Assembly (NCBI RefSeq): GCF_022761125.1
Contig: NZ_JAKWJR010000018.1
Coordinates: forward strand, 1 to 42,063
Origin: Nocardioides sp. SR21
GTDB taxonomy: Bacteria; Actinomycetota; Actinomycetes; Propionibacteriales; Nocardioidaceae
DNA: 42,063 nucleotides
Direction: 5' to 3'
Below the pieces are notes generated by a model, which worked only from the letters and a program-made list of their open reading frames with translations, searched no databases and was not told the DNA's origin. The position numbers and the translations under genes are program-made. This document shows positions 32,515-40,004 of the stretch, piece by piece. The first letter of the stretch is position 1, and each line of letters begins with the position of its first letter.

Positions 32515-32831
32515 CCTCCCCACACCCCGAGTCCCTGGGCGACCGACTTGCAGGGCTCCTCGTAGCAGAGGGCGAGCTTGCCGATGTGGCCCTGCTCGTT
32601 GTGCCACTGCCTGAGCGCCTCCGCGGCGCGGGCGGGATCGCCGTCGCCGTCGCAGGTCGCGCAGTCGAGGCAGTCGCCGTCGCTGCAGTGGGCGCGGTCG
32701 CACTCCGGATCGAACTCCCAGCCGCCGTTGGTCAGGTCCTCGGGCTCGACCGTGAAGGTCTGGCCCTGCCAGGTGATGTTGGCGCCGGTGATGTCGACCG
32801 TGATCGTGTACTCGGGCGTAGTGGTGCTCAT
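32511..32831 (-). CDS. cysteine-rich early protein
   Basis: 106 aa, 4-nt overlaps on both sides. Beta-rich start (EYTITVDITGANITWQGQTF), then DRAHCSDGDCLDCATCDGDGD with closely spaced Cys (zinc or redox cluster), and a C-terminal part with QWHNEQGHIGKLALCYEEPC. No known family recognised. Operon partner of the sliding clamp and the methyltransferase. Confidence 0.65.
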   Translation of the reverse strand: MSTTTPEYTITVDITGANITWQGQTFTVEPEDLTNGGWEFDPECDRAHCSDGDCLDCATCDGDGDPARAAEALRQWHNEQGHIGKLALCYEEPCKSVAQGLGVWGG

Positions 32832-33979
32832 GCGGGGGTCTCTCCCATCCAAGTGCGGGGCAGAACGAGGATCTGGACGTCGTCGCGGTCGATCGGCCAG
32901 ATGTAGAGCGGCTTGCCGGACGGCAGGCAGCCGGTGGTCGCGAAGCCGATGCCGACCTGTGCGTCGCCGAGGGCTCCGAGGGCTAGGCCGAGGAGGCCGG
33001 CGTTGATGCCGAACCACACGGTCTCCTCGGACTCCATCTCGCCCTCGAGAACGTCTTCGCCGAGCACCACGTCCTCGGCGCCGTGCGCGCGGACGGAGAT
33101 CGAGTCGGGTTCGACGATCAGGCCGACGTAGGACTCACGGCCGTCGTCGCCGAACGCCGCGGCGCGGGTCAGAGCGGTGCGCAGATCCTTGGCGGTGGTC
33201 GTCACGGAGGCGACCGTGCCGTCGGCGGCTCGGTCCATGATGGTGCGCCAGTTCGATCGCGACTTGGCCAGCGCGTAGGAGCGCAGCGTCACTGTCCGGG
33301 CGTTGTCGCGCAGCGACAGCGTGCCGTCGGTGTGGCCGATCTCGACAGCACCCGTCATGCCCTTCACGGCCGCGGTGAGCGAGGAGCTCGGGAGGTCGAT
33401 GGAGAGGGCGGCATCCTGGGACCAGGTGCTCGCGGCGGCGTGGATGGAGCGCGCACCGCCGTCGATTCCGACCGCCCAGAGCGCGTTACTCCCGGCGTGC
33501 TCACTGGCCTCGAGGTGGATGCCGCGGGTCTCCTCGTACACGGCGTCGTCGTCGACGGGCCCGGTCGCGACGCCGACGATCCGCGTGAGGGCGTCGGCGT
33601 CGATGACGCCCACACGACCCGAGAAAGTCGGCAGGGTCGGGAACTCGTCGAGCTGCATCGGCTGCATCCGGTAGGTCGAGCGGCCGGACTTGATGGTCAG
33701 CTGCCCATCGAGCACAAGCTCGGCCTCGTCTCCGCGCAACCCGGAGGCGATCATCAGCAGGTAGCGACCTGAGACCAGCACGTCGCCCTCCGTGAGCACC
33801 TCGGCCGGGATCGTGGCCGTGTGGCCGGCGTCGTAGTCGAAGGCCGCAAGGGTCAGGGCGCCATCGGCGGCCGTGATGCGGATGCCGGAGAGGGCTGGCG
33901 CCTGCGGCTTCTTCGGGATCGCCTGGGCGACCCACTGGATGGTGTCGGCGAGCGCCTTGCGCTCGGTCCTGATCTTCAC
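32828..33979 (-). CDS. dnaN: phage-encoded DNA polymerase III sliding clamp (beta subunit)
   Basis: 383 aa from GTG 33979 in a 4-nt overlap, the size of bacterial DnaN. Three tandem clamp folds can be traced: domain 1 with PALSGIRITAADGALTLAAFDYDAGH, the domain 1-2 boundary at RMQPMQLDEFPTLP, domain 2 with SIDLPSSSLTAAVKGM, domain 3 from about residue 245 with TTTAKDLRTALTRAAAF. C-terminal YIWPIDRDDVQILVLPR matches the family's closing strand. It would give the phage its own processivity factor, for phage replication and possibly to displace the host clamp. Rare in temperate phages. Confidence 0.85.
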   Translation of the reverse strand: MKIRTERKALADTIQWVAQAIPKKPQAPALSGIRITAADGALTLAAFDYDAGHTATIPAEVLTEGDVLVSGRYLLMIASGLRGDEAELVLDGQLTIKSGRSTYRMQPMQLDEFPTLPTFSGRVGVIDADALTRIVGVATGPVDDDAVYEETRGIHLEASEHAGSNALWAVGIDGGARSIHAAASTWSQDAALSIDLPSSSLTAAVKGMTGAVEIGHTDGTLSLRDNARTVTLRSYALAKSRSNWRTIMDRAADGTVASVTTTAKDLRTALTRAAAFGDDGRESYVGLIVEPDSISVRAHGAEDVVLGEDVLEGEMESEETVWFGINAGLLGLALGALGDAQVGIGFATTGCLPSGKPLYIWPIDRDDVQILVLPRTWMGETPA

Positions 33980-34194
33980 GCGGACTCCTTGGTGGTCTGG
34001 AGGTCGATGCACCGGCCGCGCTCGACGGGGACCCAGGCGCGGGCGCCGCCGACGATGAGAGCGAGGGTGACGTTGGTGCCGGGGCCGCCGATCAGGCCGA
34101 CGAGAGTGCCGGTGATCGGCGGCTTGCCGGGGACGGTGAGCGTGCGGCCGAAGTGCCGGTCGGAGAGGTCGCGCACCGCGCGGTGTGCGCTCAT
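33976..34194 (-). CDS. small beta-rich early protein
   Basis: 72 aa with 4-nt overlaps on both sides. DLSDRHFGRTLTV, PPITGTLVGLIGG, NVTLALIVGGARAWVPVERG: alternating strands like a small SH3/OB barrel. Function unknown; coupled to the clamp and cytosine methyltransferase. Confidence 0.65.
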   Translation of the reverse strand: MSAHRAVRDLSDRHFGRTLTVPGKPPITGTLVGLIGGPGTNVTLALIVGGARAWVPVERGRCIDLQTTKESA

Positions 34195-35900
34195 GCGTCA
34201 GCCATCCGGGGCGCGAGGACGGCGAGGACGCGCTTCCCGAGCCAGTGCGCGACGTTGACGGCGACGGCGTTCCCAGCGCCGAGCTGCTGCTGGCCCTTGG
34301 TGCCGATCAGTCGGTAGTCCGCGCTGAACCGCTGAGCGTTCGCGGCCTCGCGCGGCTTGAGCATCCGGAAGTAGCAGTCGTTGACGTCGAAGGCGTCGAC
34401 CATTGCTGTGAGGACGGCGTGCTGGTCGTGCGTCGCCATGGTGGAGAGCGCGTCCATCTCGACCGGGTAAGGCTTCGCGCCCTTGCGGTACGGGATCACC
34501 AGAGATCGGGAGCCCCTGGCGGTCAGGGTCGGCATGGGCCGCTCGACACCGGTGTTCATCGACGGGTCACCCTCGGCGTAGCCGCCGTGGTGCTTGGAGA
34601 TGAACGCGCCGGGGATCGTCAGGCCGTGATGACGACTGCCGGCGAACGCGTCGAGCGGCTCGCCGATCCCCTTGGCGCGGTTCGTGCCGCGCAGCATCGT
34701 GATGTACGGCTTACCGGGCACCCTGACGATGGCCTCGCCCATCTTGGTCGAGTTCGTCGGCAGCGGCCTGGTCGCCGGGTCGAAGTTCCGACCGATGCCC
34801 TGCTCGCCGTGGTTGAGGCTGGTCACGAAGTTGCCGGACAGCGCGATGCCGTTCTGAATCGCGGTCACCTGTGCCGGCGTCGGCGACCCGTCGAGCGGCC
34901 AGGCACGGACGTAGGCGTTCTGCGCTCCCGCCGCGGCGTCCCAGGTGTTGCCACCGCCGGCGACGAGCGCGGGCAGGCCGACGGTCGCTGCACCGAGCTC
35001 GATCCGCTTGATGGTCTTCGCGCCGAGCTGGCGCATCCCGAGCGACTCGCGGTCACCGATCCGGATGCCGAGGTCGGTCCAGTCGACCGCCTCGGACGCC
35101 GGCGCGACGTAGGGCTCGAGCTGGCCGTGGCCCTCGGGGCAGACGTAGACGTACTGCTTGCCGTACTTGCCGATCTGACGACCGTGGTGGAGCCGCTTCC
35201 ACGACTGCACGGCGTGCACGTCGGTGGCGCACTCGGAGCACCAGGACAGCGGCCGCGGCTCGACGTCGGGCATCGGGATGCCCTTGCGGACAAAGACGCC
35301 GTAGATCCGGTCGCGCCACTGCGGCGCCGGGGCGTTCGGGCGCTCGGCGTCCTCGTCCCAGATGTGGGCAGCCGATACCGAGATCCACCTGCCCTCGAAG
35401 CCCAGCTTCTCCATGCACTGGTTCCAGAGGTCGAAGAGCTCCCAGTCGGCGGCCTCGGCGACGTTCTCGATCAGCACGACGGGGAACTCCTGGGCCTCGA
35501 CGGCGCGCAACACCTCCCAGAAGGTCACCCGCGTGCGCTCGAAGTCCTCGGTCCGGACTGCCCCATCGAGCTCGATCAGCGAGCCCTCGGCCGGACGGCG
35601 GCGACGCTTCCGGCCACCGGCAGGAGAGATCTCCGTGCAGATCGGCGACGCCCAGAGCACCCAGGCGTAGGGCAGCGCGCGCATGTCGAGTGCCTGGATG
35701 TCTCCGAGGTAGTGCTCGATTTCGGGGTGGTTCGCGGAGTGGTTCTCGATCGCGTTCTTCGAGTGATTCGCCGCAAGGAGGCCGGTCAGGCCCGCCTCGA
35801 CCAGGCCGGAGGACGAGCCGCCGATGCCGCAGTAGAAGTCGACGAACGTCGGGGTGTCGCCCTTCACGAAGTAGCGCAGGGCTGCAGGTGTGGCCTTCAC
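34191..35900 (-). CDS. DNA (cytosine-5)-methyltransferase
   Basis: 569 aa from GTG 35900. Motif I VDFYCGIGGSSSGL (20-33), motif IV ASPICTEIS with catalytic Cys88 (I in place of the usual P-C-Q context), motif VI ENV at 145-147, motif VIII QWRDR at 194-198, motif IX-like RPMPTLTARG and motif X GAGNAV at 541-546. Between VIII and IX a 270-residue target-recognition region begins with a zinc-ribbon-like WCSECATDV and CPEGHGQLEP. Orphan enzyme with no endonuclease beside it; modification of phage or host DNA is expected. Confidence 0.88.
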   Translation of the reverse strand: MKATPAALRYFVKGDTPTFVDFYCGIGGSSSGLVEAGLTGLLAANHSKNAIENHSANHPEIEHYLGDIQALDMRALPYAWVLWASPICTEISPAGGRKRRRRPAEGSLIELDGAVRTEDFERTRVTFWEVLRAVEAQEFPVVLIENVAEAADWELFDLWNQCMEKLGFEGRWISVSAAHIWDEDAERPNAPAPQWRDRIYGVFVRKGIPMPDVEPRPLSWCSECATDVHAVQSWKRLHHGRQIGKYGKQYVYVCPEGHGQLEPYVAPASEAVDWTDLGIRIGDRESLGMRQLGAKTIKRIELGAATVGLPALVAGGGNTWDAAAGAQNAYVRAWPLDGSPTPAQVTAIQNGIALSGNFVTSLNHGEQGIGRNFDPATRPLPTNSTKMGEAIVRVPGKPYITMLRGTNRAKGIGEPLDAFAGSRHHGLTIPGAFISKHHGGYAEGDPSMNTGVERPMPTLTARGSRSLVIPYRKGAKPYPVEMDALSTMATHDQHAVLTAMVDAFDVNDCYFRMLKPREAANAQRFSADYRLIGTKGQQQLGAGNAVAVNVAHWLGKRVLAVLAPRMADA

Positions 35901-36730
35901 TCGGCGTCACCGCCGCGCGCTGCGATCTCCTCGGTGGTCACGCGGGCGGTGCCCTCGACCTCTGCGGTCGGGAACTCGTCGGCGACTGTGGTCTCCTTGC
36001 GCTTGAGCGACTCGAAGACCACGCCCATGTGGGCGACGTCCTCGGCCAGCCATGCGCCGAGCGTCTTGCCGACCCGCGCCTCCAGCTGTTCGACGGTCAC
36101 GCCGCCCTTGCCGTAGGCGTCGACCATGGCCGCCACGCGGTCGCCCAGCGGGACCTCGCCTTGGCCAGCGTCCGAGCCGCGGCGGAGCGTCTCGTGCGCG
36201 AGCTGCTCGGCCGTGTCGGTGAACCAGGCCGGGAGCACGGTGAAGATGCACTCGCGGACGGCGCGGGCACCGATGTTCTGGTTCGACAGGTAGATGTCCT
36301 GCACGTCGGTGAGCGGCTGGCGCTTGCCGTTCCTCATGCGGACGTGCGGCACGAGGAAGGTCCGGGTCGATCGGACGTTGGTCTGCACGTCCCACGCGAA
36401 CGCCTGGATCTCGGACATGCCGGCGTCGTCGTCGCGGTGGAGCTCGTGCACGCCGAACTGGACGTTGCCGAAGATCCGCGCGAGCTCGCGAGCCATGTGC
36501 ACGCTCGAGCCGCTTCCGCGGTTCTTGACCGAGTAGAACGCGCGCTCAGCGAACGCGATGCGTCCGCAGGCGTCGCGCATCTCGGCCTCGGCCCGGGCGA
36601 TGCTGCGCGGGACTTCCTGGGCGACCTTCACGGTGGCGAGGACCTCGGCGACGGCGCGGGTCTGCTCGACGGCCGTGGCCTGGCTGGTGACCGCGCGCGG
36701 TGCGGCGATGCGGTCGATGTCGGTGGTCAT
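35897..36730 (-). CDS. RecT-like single-strand annealing protein
   Basis: 277 aa, 4-nt overlaps with the RecE-like nuclease and the methyltransferase. Contains EVPRSIARAEAEMRDACGR, AERAFYSVKNRGSGSSVHMARELARIFGNV and AFAWDVQTNVRSTRTFLVPHVRM, then YLSNQNIGARAVRECIFTVLP, a set of blocks seen in actinophage proteins encoded next to RecE-like nucleases. The pairing is the RecE/RecT arrangement, in which this partner anneals DNA. Function inferred from context and segment similarity. Confidence 0.68.
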   Translation of the reverse strand: MTTDIDRIAAPRAVTSQATAVEQTRAVAEVLATVKVAQEVPRSIARAEAEMRDACGRIAFAERAFYSVKNRGSGSSVHMARELARIFGNVQFGVHELHRDDDAGMSEIQAFAWDVQTNVRSTRTFLVPHVRMRNGKRQPLTDVQDIYLSNQNIGARAVRECIFTVLPAWFTDTAEQLAHETLRRGSDAGQGEVPLGDRVAAMVDAYGKGGVTVEQLEARVGKTLGAWLAEDVAHMGVVFESLKRKETTVADEFPTAEVEGTARVTTEEIAARGGDAE

Positions 36731-37602
36731 GAAAGTGCTTCCTCCATCTGGAAGTGGAGCCACGAGGGCAGGGAGAGGTCATGGACGCCGGAGCCGTAGC
36801 CCGGCCACCGGTCGGCGGCGAGGCAGTCGCGGTAGAGACGGCGGCAGTGGTCGACGATGCGGCGGGCGAGCCGGACGTCGTCGGGCTCGGCGATCTGGTC
36901 GACGGACACCAGGTGCGGCGCGTCCTTCTCGACGACGACGAACAGGAAGGCCGGGTCCGCGGCGATGCCGAGCGCTCGGATGCCGTCGCTGTAGTGCTCC
37001 TGCTGGCCGTAGTAGCCGAGGCGAGCCGCGGCCTTGGCGAACTCCGACGGAGCAGCCGAGTCGGCCGTCTTGAGGTCGGGCACGATCAGGCGTCGCCCCT
37101 CGACCGGGTCGGGCAGCCAGTCCAAGCGCGCGCGGCACTTCACGCCCGTCCCGGGGTCGACCCAGAACAGCGAGACCTCGGGCGTCCCATTGCCCAGCAG
37201 GATCGACGCGGACTCGTGGGCCAAGACCGCGTCGGCCATGGCGTGGGCAGCCTCGAGCTCGTGTCGCAGGATCGGGATGAGGCCCTGCTCGTAGAGCGCG
37301 TCGCGGTGACGCTGCGCCGAGACAGTGGTGTAGCCGTCGGCGTCGTAGGGCTCCTTCTGCTTGTTGAGTGCCTGGACGACGGCGAACTGGTCACCCTCGC
37401 CGAGCACGAGTCGGTGCACGACCTTGCCCAGGTCGAAGTGGCGCTTCCTCGGCTCGGGCGCGGCGAGCGCGGCCATGAAGTGCGCCGGCGTCATCGGGGG
37501 CACGAGGTTCTTCATCCGCGACCACGACAGCCACTCGGTCTGTGCGTGGTAGTCCTCGGCCTTGAGGTCGGTGTAGACGCCAGGCTCGGTGATCGTCCTC
37601 AT
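36727..37602 (-). CDS. RecE/YqaJ-like PD-(D/E)XK exonuclease
   Basis: 291 aa from ATG 37602 in a 4-nt overlap. WLSWSRMKNL and FDLGKVVHRLVLGE start the PF12684-type fold; the catalytic core is VKCRARLDWLPD (Asp), LIVPDLKTA (D-x-K) and RLGYYGQQEHYSDG (Gln motif). Processive 5'-3' DNA exonucleases of this class feed the annealing protein in recombination. Ends with LPSWLHFQMEEAL. Confidence 0.82.
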   Translation of the reverse strand: MRTITEPGVYTDLKAEDYHAQTEWLSWSRMKNLVPPMTPAHFMAALAAPEPRKRHFDLGKVVHRLVLGEGDQFAVVQALNKQKEPYDADGYTTVSAQRHRDALYEQGLIPILRHELEAAHAMADAVLAHESASILLGNGTPEVSLFWVDPGTGVKCRARLDWLPDPVEGRRLIVPDLKTADSAAPSEFAKAAARLGYYGQQEHYSDGIRALGIAADPAFLFVVVEKDAPHLVSVDQIAEPDDVRLARRIVDHCRRLYRDCLAADRWPGYGSGVHDLSLPSWLHFQMEEALS

Positions 37603-37889
37603 GCAGCACCGCCAGGAAGTTCGTCGATGTCGGCCATGACGGACGCTGCGAACTCGAGCTCGTCCCAGGCTGCGATCGCGTCGACGTCGTCCTGGGTGAG
37701 CGCGATCGCCTCGGCGATGTGCATCTCCCACTCGACCTGCTCGCGGGACGGCTCACCGTGGTCAGCAGCCTCGGCCGCGCGGCGGTCCTGGTCGCGCTGG
37801 TCGAGCCAGTCGAGGACGATGACGAGCCGGTCGCTGATCATCCAGGCCACGGCGGCAATGAATGCGAGCCACGCGATGACGGTCTCCAT
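37599..37889 (-). CDS. small membrane protein with acidic helical tail
   Basis: 96 aa from ATG 37889 in a TGATG overlap. One transmembrane helix (about residues 4-22, VIAWLAFIAAVAWMI), a basic-to-acidic switch, then DDVDAIAAWDELEFAASVMAD. Lies upstream of the RecE-like gene. Function unknown; an early membrane modulator is possible. Confidence 0.7.
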   Translation of the reverse strand: METVIAWLAFIAAVAWMISDRLVIVLDWLDQRDQDRRAAEAADHGEPSREQVEWEMHIAEAIALTQDDVDAIAAWDELEFAASVMADIDELPGGAA

Positions 37890-38194
37890 CAGCACGGCAC
37901 CTCCTCGGGTGCCTCGAGTCGGTTCACGGCGGTCAGCTCGATGGCCTTGTCCTGCCAGGTCTCGTCGAGCCAGATCGCGTGCAGCCATCCATCTGTCTCG
38001 TCTTCGCCCGGCTGCCACTCCGGAAGGTCGACGCCGAGCGCATCGCACCAGGCGGGGACGGCGTCGGCGCTGACGAGGACGCGCGGACGCTCCAGGTACA
38101 GCGCGACGCTGGTCGGTTCGGGGAGTCCGTCGCGGATGAAGTCGGCGACGAGCTCGAGGATGTCGGCCTTGGTGACCGCGGTTGCGAGCTTCAA
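37889..38194 (-). CDS. hypothetical early protein (TTG start)
   Basis: 101 aa. TTG at 38194 chosen because AGAAGG lies about 8 nt upstream and no ATG follows. Acidic; DILELVADFIRDGLPEPTSVALYLERPRVLVSADAV near the start, then DLPEWQPGEDETDGWLHAIWLDETW. The A-x-x-W and D/E-rich helices suggest a protein-protein interaction factor. No family recognised. Confidence 0.7.
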   Translation of the reverse strand: MKLATAVTKADILELVADFIRDGLPEPTSVALYLERPRVLVSADAVPAWCDALGVDLPEWQPGEDETDGWLHAIWLDETWQDKAIELTAVNRLEAPEEVPC

Positions 38195-38429
38195 TGTCCT
38201 ATCCTTCTGGTGGAGTTACTTCCAGACCCCGTGCCGGCCTCACCCGGAGCGGGGTCTTCTTCTTGTGGCCGGCCCTGCTGACGTGGCGCTTTCCACGGCG
38301 CCCAGGACCGGCCGGTCTGTTGTGTGGGGCGGCCCCGGCCTTGGAAGTTGCGATGCGCTTCCCCACGCACCCCGACCAGGGCCGCCCCGTCCTCTCGCGC
38401 ACAGGGCTGAGGCCCACGCACGCGAGAAG
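38195..38429. other. structured leader region, possible small ORF 38199-38417
   Basis: Four inverted repeats: 38224-38231 with 38250-38257 (8 bp), CGTGG/CCACG around 38282-38296, 38326-38335 with 38379-38388 (10 bp) and a 7-bp TCTCGCG/CGCGAGA near 38392-38427. A minus-strand open frame from GTG 38417 (72 aa, basic) covers the region but has no ribosome-binding site. Either a structured RNA leader for the TTG gene or a small basic-protein gene. Confidence 0.4.
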
Positions 38430-38516
38430 TCAGCTGGGCGGCGGGTGGCGCCGCTCCCAGGTGAGGAGCGCGGCGAAGAGGATGTAGGCCGCGACGATCA
38501 GGTAGGCGGCGATCAC
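38430..38516 (-). CDS. 28-aa membrane microprotein
   Basis: GTG at 38516 in a GTGA overlap with the upstream stop. One hydrophobic helix (IAAYLIVAAYILFAALLTW) and a basic, proline-rich tail. The same overlap style as its verified neighbours supports it. Function unknown. Confidence 0.6.
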   Translation of the reverse strand: MIAAYLIVAAYILFAALLTWERRHPPPS

Positions 38517-38683
38517 TCGTCACCGCCCGAAGCGCAGGACGTGTGGATCCAGGTGCCCTTGCGCGCGACGACCTGAGACACCCGGTTGATAATCGGGCTG
38601 TCGCACCGCGGGCACGCGCCGTTGAACCAGGCGAGGCGGCCGGCCATGCGGTCCGCGGTTCGGCCTGAGTAGCGGCGCCTCAT
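38513..38683 (-). CDS. small zinc-finger-like protein
   Basis: 56 aa from ATG 38683 in a 4-nt overlap. Basic N-terminus (RRRYSGRTADRM), then a possible metal site CPRCDSPIINRVSQ followed after 20 residues by HTSC. Typical of small actinophage treble-clef-like proteins. Likely nucleic-acid binding. Confidence 0.65.
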   Translation of the reverse strand: MRRRYSGRTADRMAGRLAWFNGACPRCDSPIINRVSQVVARKGTWIHTSCASGGDE

Positions 38684-39099
38684 GACTGCGCTCCGGGCGA
38701 TGTGACGCTGTTCAGCACGTCGAGAACGTCGCGGGCCAAGACGCGAGCCTCGGTCTGCCAGAACGACTGCTCGGCGAGCGCGCGGATCGCCGCGAGCATG
38801 CCCGCGAGGTCCTGTGAGGCGGCGTACTGGCGGTTACGTTCGGCCGCGATCCGCCTGACCACTCCTAGCACGATCGGACCGTGAACGGTGCCAGCCCGCG
38901 AGCGGCAGTTCGGGCAGAACTCACCCTCGCGCTGGTGGTGCTTCTCGTAGCAGAGCATCGCCGCGAGGCGGTCGTAGAGCGCATCACGATCCGCCCTGCT
39001 GAGTGCGTCATTCTCGGTCGTGTCGCGCTGGTTCATGCCATCGCTGTGTGCGGCGCTCGGAAGATGTGGCACCGCCGGAGTGCGGATCGTGTCGCTCAC
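38680..39099 (-). CDS. hypothetical early protein with CxxC
   Basis: 139 aa from GTG 39099 in a GTGA overlap; an ATG at 39036 would give 118 aa. Mid-region CYEKHHQREGEFCPNCRSR (C/H cluster, zinc-binding candidate) flanked by helices, then VVRRIAAERNRQYAASQDLAG. No family recognised. Confidence 0.65.
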   Translation of the reverse strand: MSDTIRTPAVPHLPSAAHSDGMNQRDTTENDALSRADRDALYDRLAAMLCYEKHHQREGEFCPNCRSRAGTVHGPIVLGVVRRIAAERNRQYAASQDLAGMLAAIRALAEQSFWQTEARVLARDVLDVLNSVTSPGAQS

Positions 39100-39443
39100 T
39101 CGCCCCACCCCCGCCAGCGACGGAGTCGGACGTCCTTGTTGCCATTGCCACGGCTGTGCTCCGGGTCGATCGGCGCGAGCCGGTCCGTCTTGTCGAGGTA
39201 GCCCTCGCGGCCGCACGCCGGCGACCAGAGCGCCGAGAACCGTCGCGGGTCGAAGTCGCCGAAAGAGTCGTGCAGCAGGGCGGAGACGCGCGACGGGTGA
39301 ACCCAGCCGTCGTGCGCGTCGGCGTCGTTACGGCACGCGTCACGGAAGGCATCGGCCAGGGGCTTGGCGAGCGGGGTGTACTCGTCTGCGAGGAGCGCGA
39401 GGAAGTCGGGCTCGTCGACCGGGCGGGTGCCGAGGGTCGTCAT
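39096..39443 (-). CDS. conserved hypothetical early protein
   Basis: 115 aa from ATG 39443 in a 4-nt overlap. LLADEYTPLAKPLADAFRDAC, GWVHPSRVSALLHDSFGDFDPRRFSALW: helix-rich with a conserved-looking H-P-x-R-V block. Second to third gene of the early operon. Role unknown, perhaps an early regulator. Confidence 0.65.
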   Translation of the reverse strand: MTTLGTRPVDEPDFLALLADEYTPLAKPLADAFRDACRNDADAHDGWVHPSRVSALLHDSFGDFDPRRFSALWSPACGREGYLDKTDRLAPIDPEHSRGNGNKDVRLRRWRGWGE

Positions 39444-39643
39444 GCCGCACCTGCCTTCTGGTGCTCGCAGCGCTGCCCCTTGATCCACGCGTCGAGGCAG
39501 TCGACGTGGATGCGCCACCGGCCCCGCGCCTTGCGCTGCACCCCGTGGAGCTCCTCGGCCTCGCAGGCCTTGAGGACCGTCACCGGGTGGCAGTCGGCGT
39601 AGTCGGCGGCGGTGCTGGTCGAGTGCCAGGTCCGGTCGCTCAT
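39440..39643 (-). CDS. excisionase-like helix-turn-helix protein
   Basis: 67 aa from ATG 39643 in a 4-nt overlap with the Cro-like gene. STAADYADCHPVTVLKACEAEELHG, then RKARGRWRIHVDCLDAWIKG is the winged-helix pattern of Xis/MerR-like excisionases. Early position matches an excisionase that redirects the integrase. Confidence 0.75.
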   Translation of the reverse strand: MSDRTWHSTSTAADYADCHPVTVLKACEAEELHGVQRKARGRWRIHVDCLDAWIKGQRCEHQKAGAA

Positions 39644-39879
39644 GCCGAGGCCTCCGCGTCGGCCTGCTCGGCGGCCGCCAGGAGGTTGCTGACCGTGGTT
39701 CCCAGCACGGCTGCGATCGCCTCGAGCTCGGCTACCGTGAACGCCGACAGGCCGCGCAGGCGTCGGATCAGCGTGGTGCGCGGGATGCCCGACTCCTCCG
39801 CGACGCCAAGCTGCGTCTGTCCGGCGGCCTCGATCGCGGCTTGCACCGCGATAGCCGTTCGGCGAGTGAAGGTGTCCAT
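39640..39879 (-). CDS. Cro-like regulator
   Basis: 79 aa. HTH of the XRE type: QTQLGVAEESGIPRTTLIRRL then FTVAELEAIAAVLGTTVSNL. First early gene, divergent from the repressor at 40005, so the probable lytic switch partner. No strong ribosome-binding site; the start codon lies inside an inverted repeat (39873-39886). Confidence 0.82.
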   Translation of the reverse strand: MDTFTRRTAIAVQAAIEAAGQTQLGVAEESGIPRTTLIRRLRGLSAFTVAELEAIAAVLGTTVSNLLAAAEQADAEASA

Positions 39880-40004
39880 ACGGACATCTCATGTCACCAT
39901 CCGGCTATCCGTCAAGTGCCTGCTTGGAAATGGTCACTTCGGGCTATGGGTAGTGGTGCGACTTAACCAGACATGCTGGCTATCCAAACTGATACATTCC
40001 CCGC
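39873..40004. promoter_or_regulatory. immunity operator/promoter region
   Basis: Divergent region between Cro-like gene and repressor. TGTCC-ATAC-GGACA inverted repeat (39873-39886) overlaps the Cro start. CGGCTATC (39902-39909) and GGCTATCC (39903-39910, 39977-39984) are repeated; the inverse GATAGCCG lies at 39850-39857 in the Cro gene. TACATT (39993-39998) is a TANNNT hexamer 6 nt before the repressor ATG. Confidence 0.6.
39993..39998 (+). promoter_or_regulatory. putative leaderless -10 (TACATT) for the repressor
   Basis: Six nt before ATG 40005, with no ribosome-binding site, like several lysogenic genes in this window. Confidence 0.45.

Noticed and set aside
34185..36116. Long plus-strand open frame opposite the C5 methyltransferase
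   Set aside because: Mirror frame of a GC-rich gene with full methyltransferase motifs on the minus strand; the same applies to long plus-strand frames at 5731-6930, 15987-17480 and 40142-42001 (minus, opposite the integrase).
38191..38523. 110-codon minus-strand frame across 38191-38523
   Set aside because: It runs through the zinc-finger gene end and the 28-aa gene in another frame, with no start signal.
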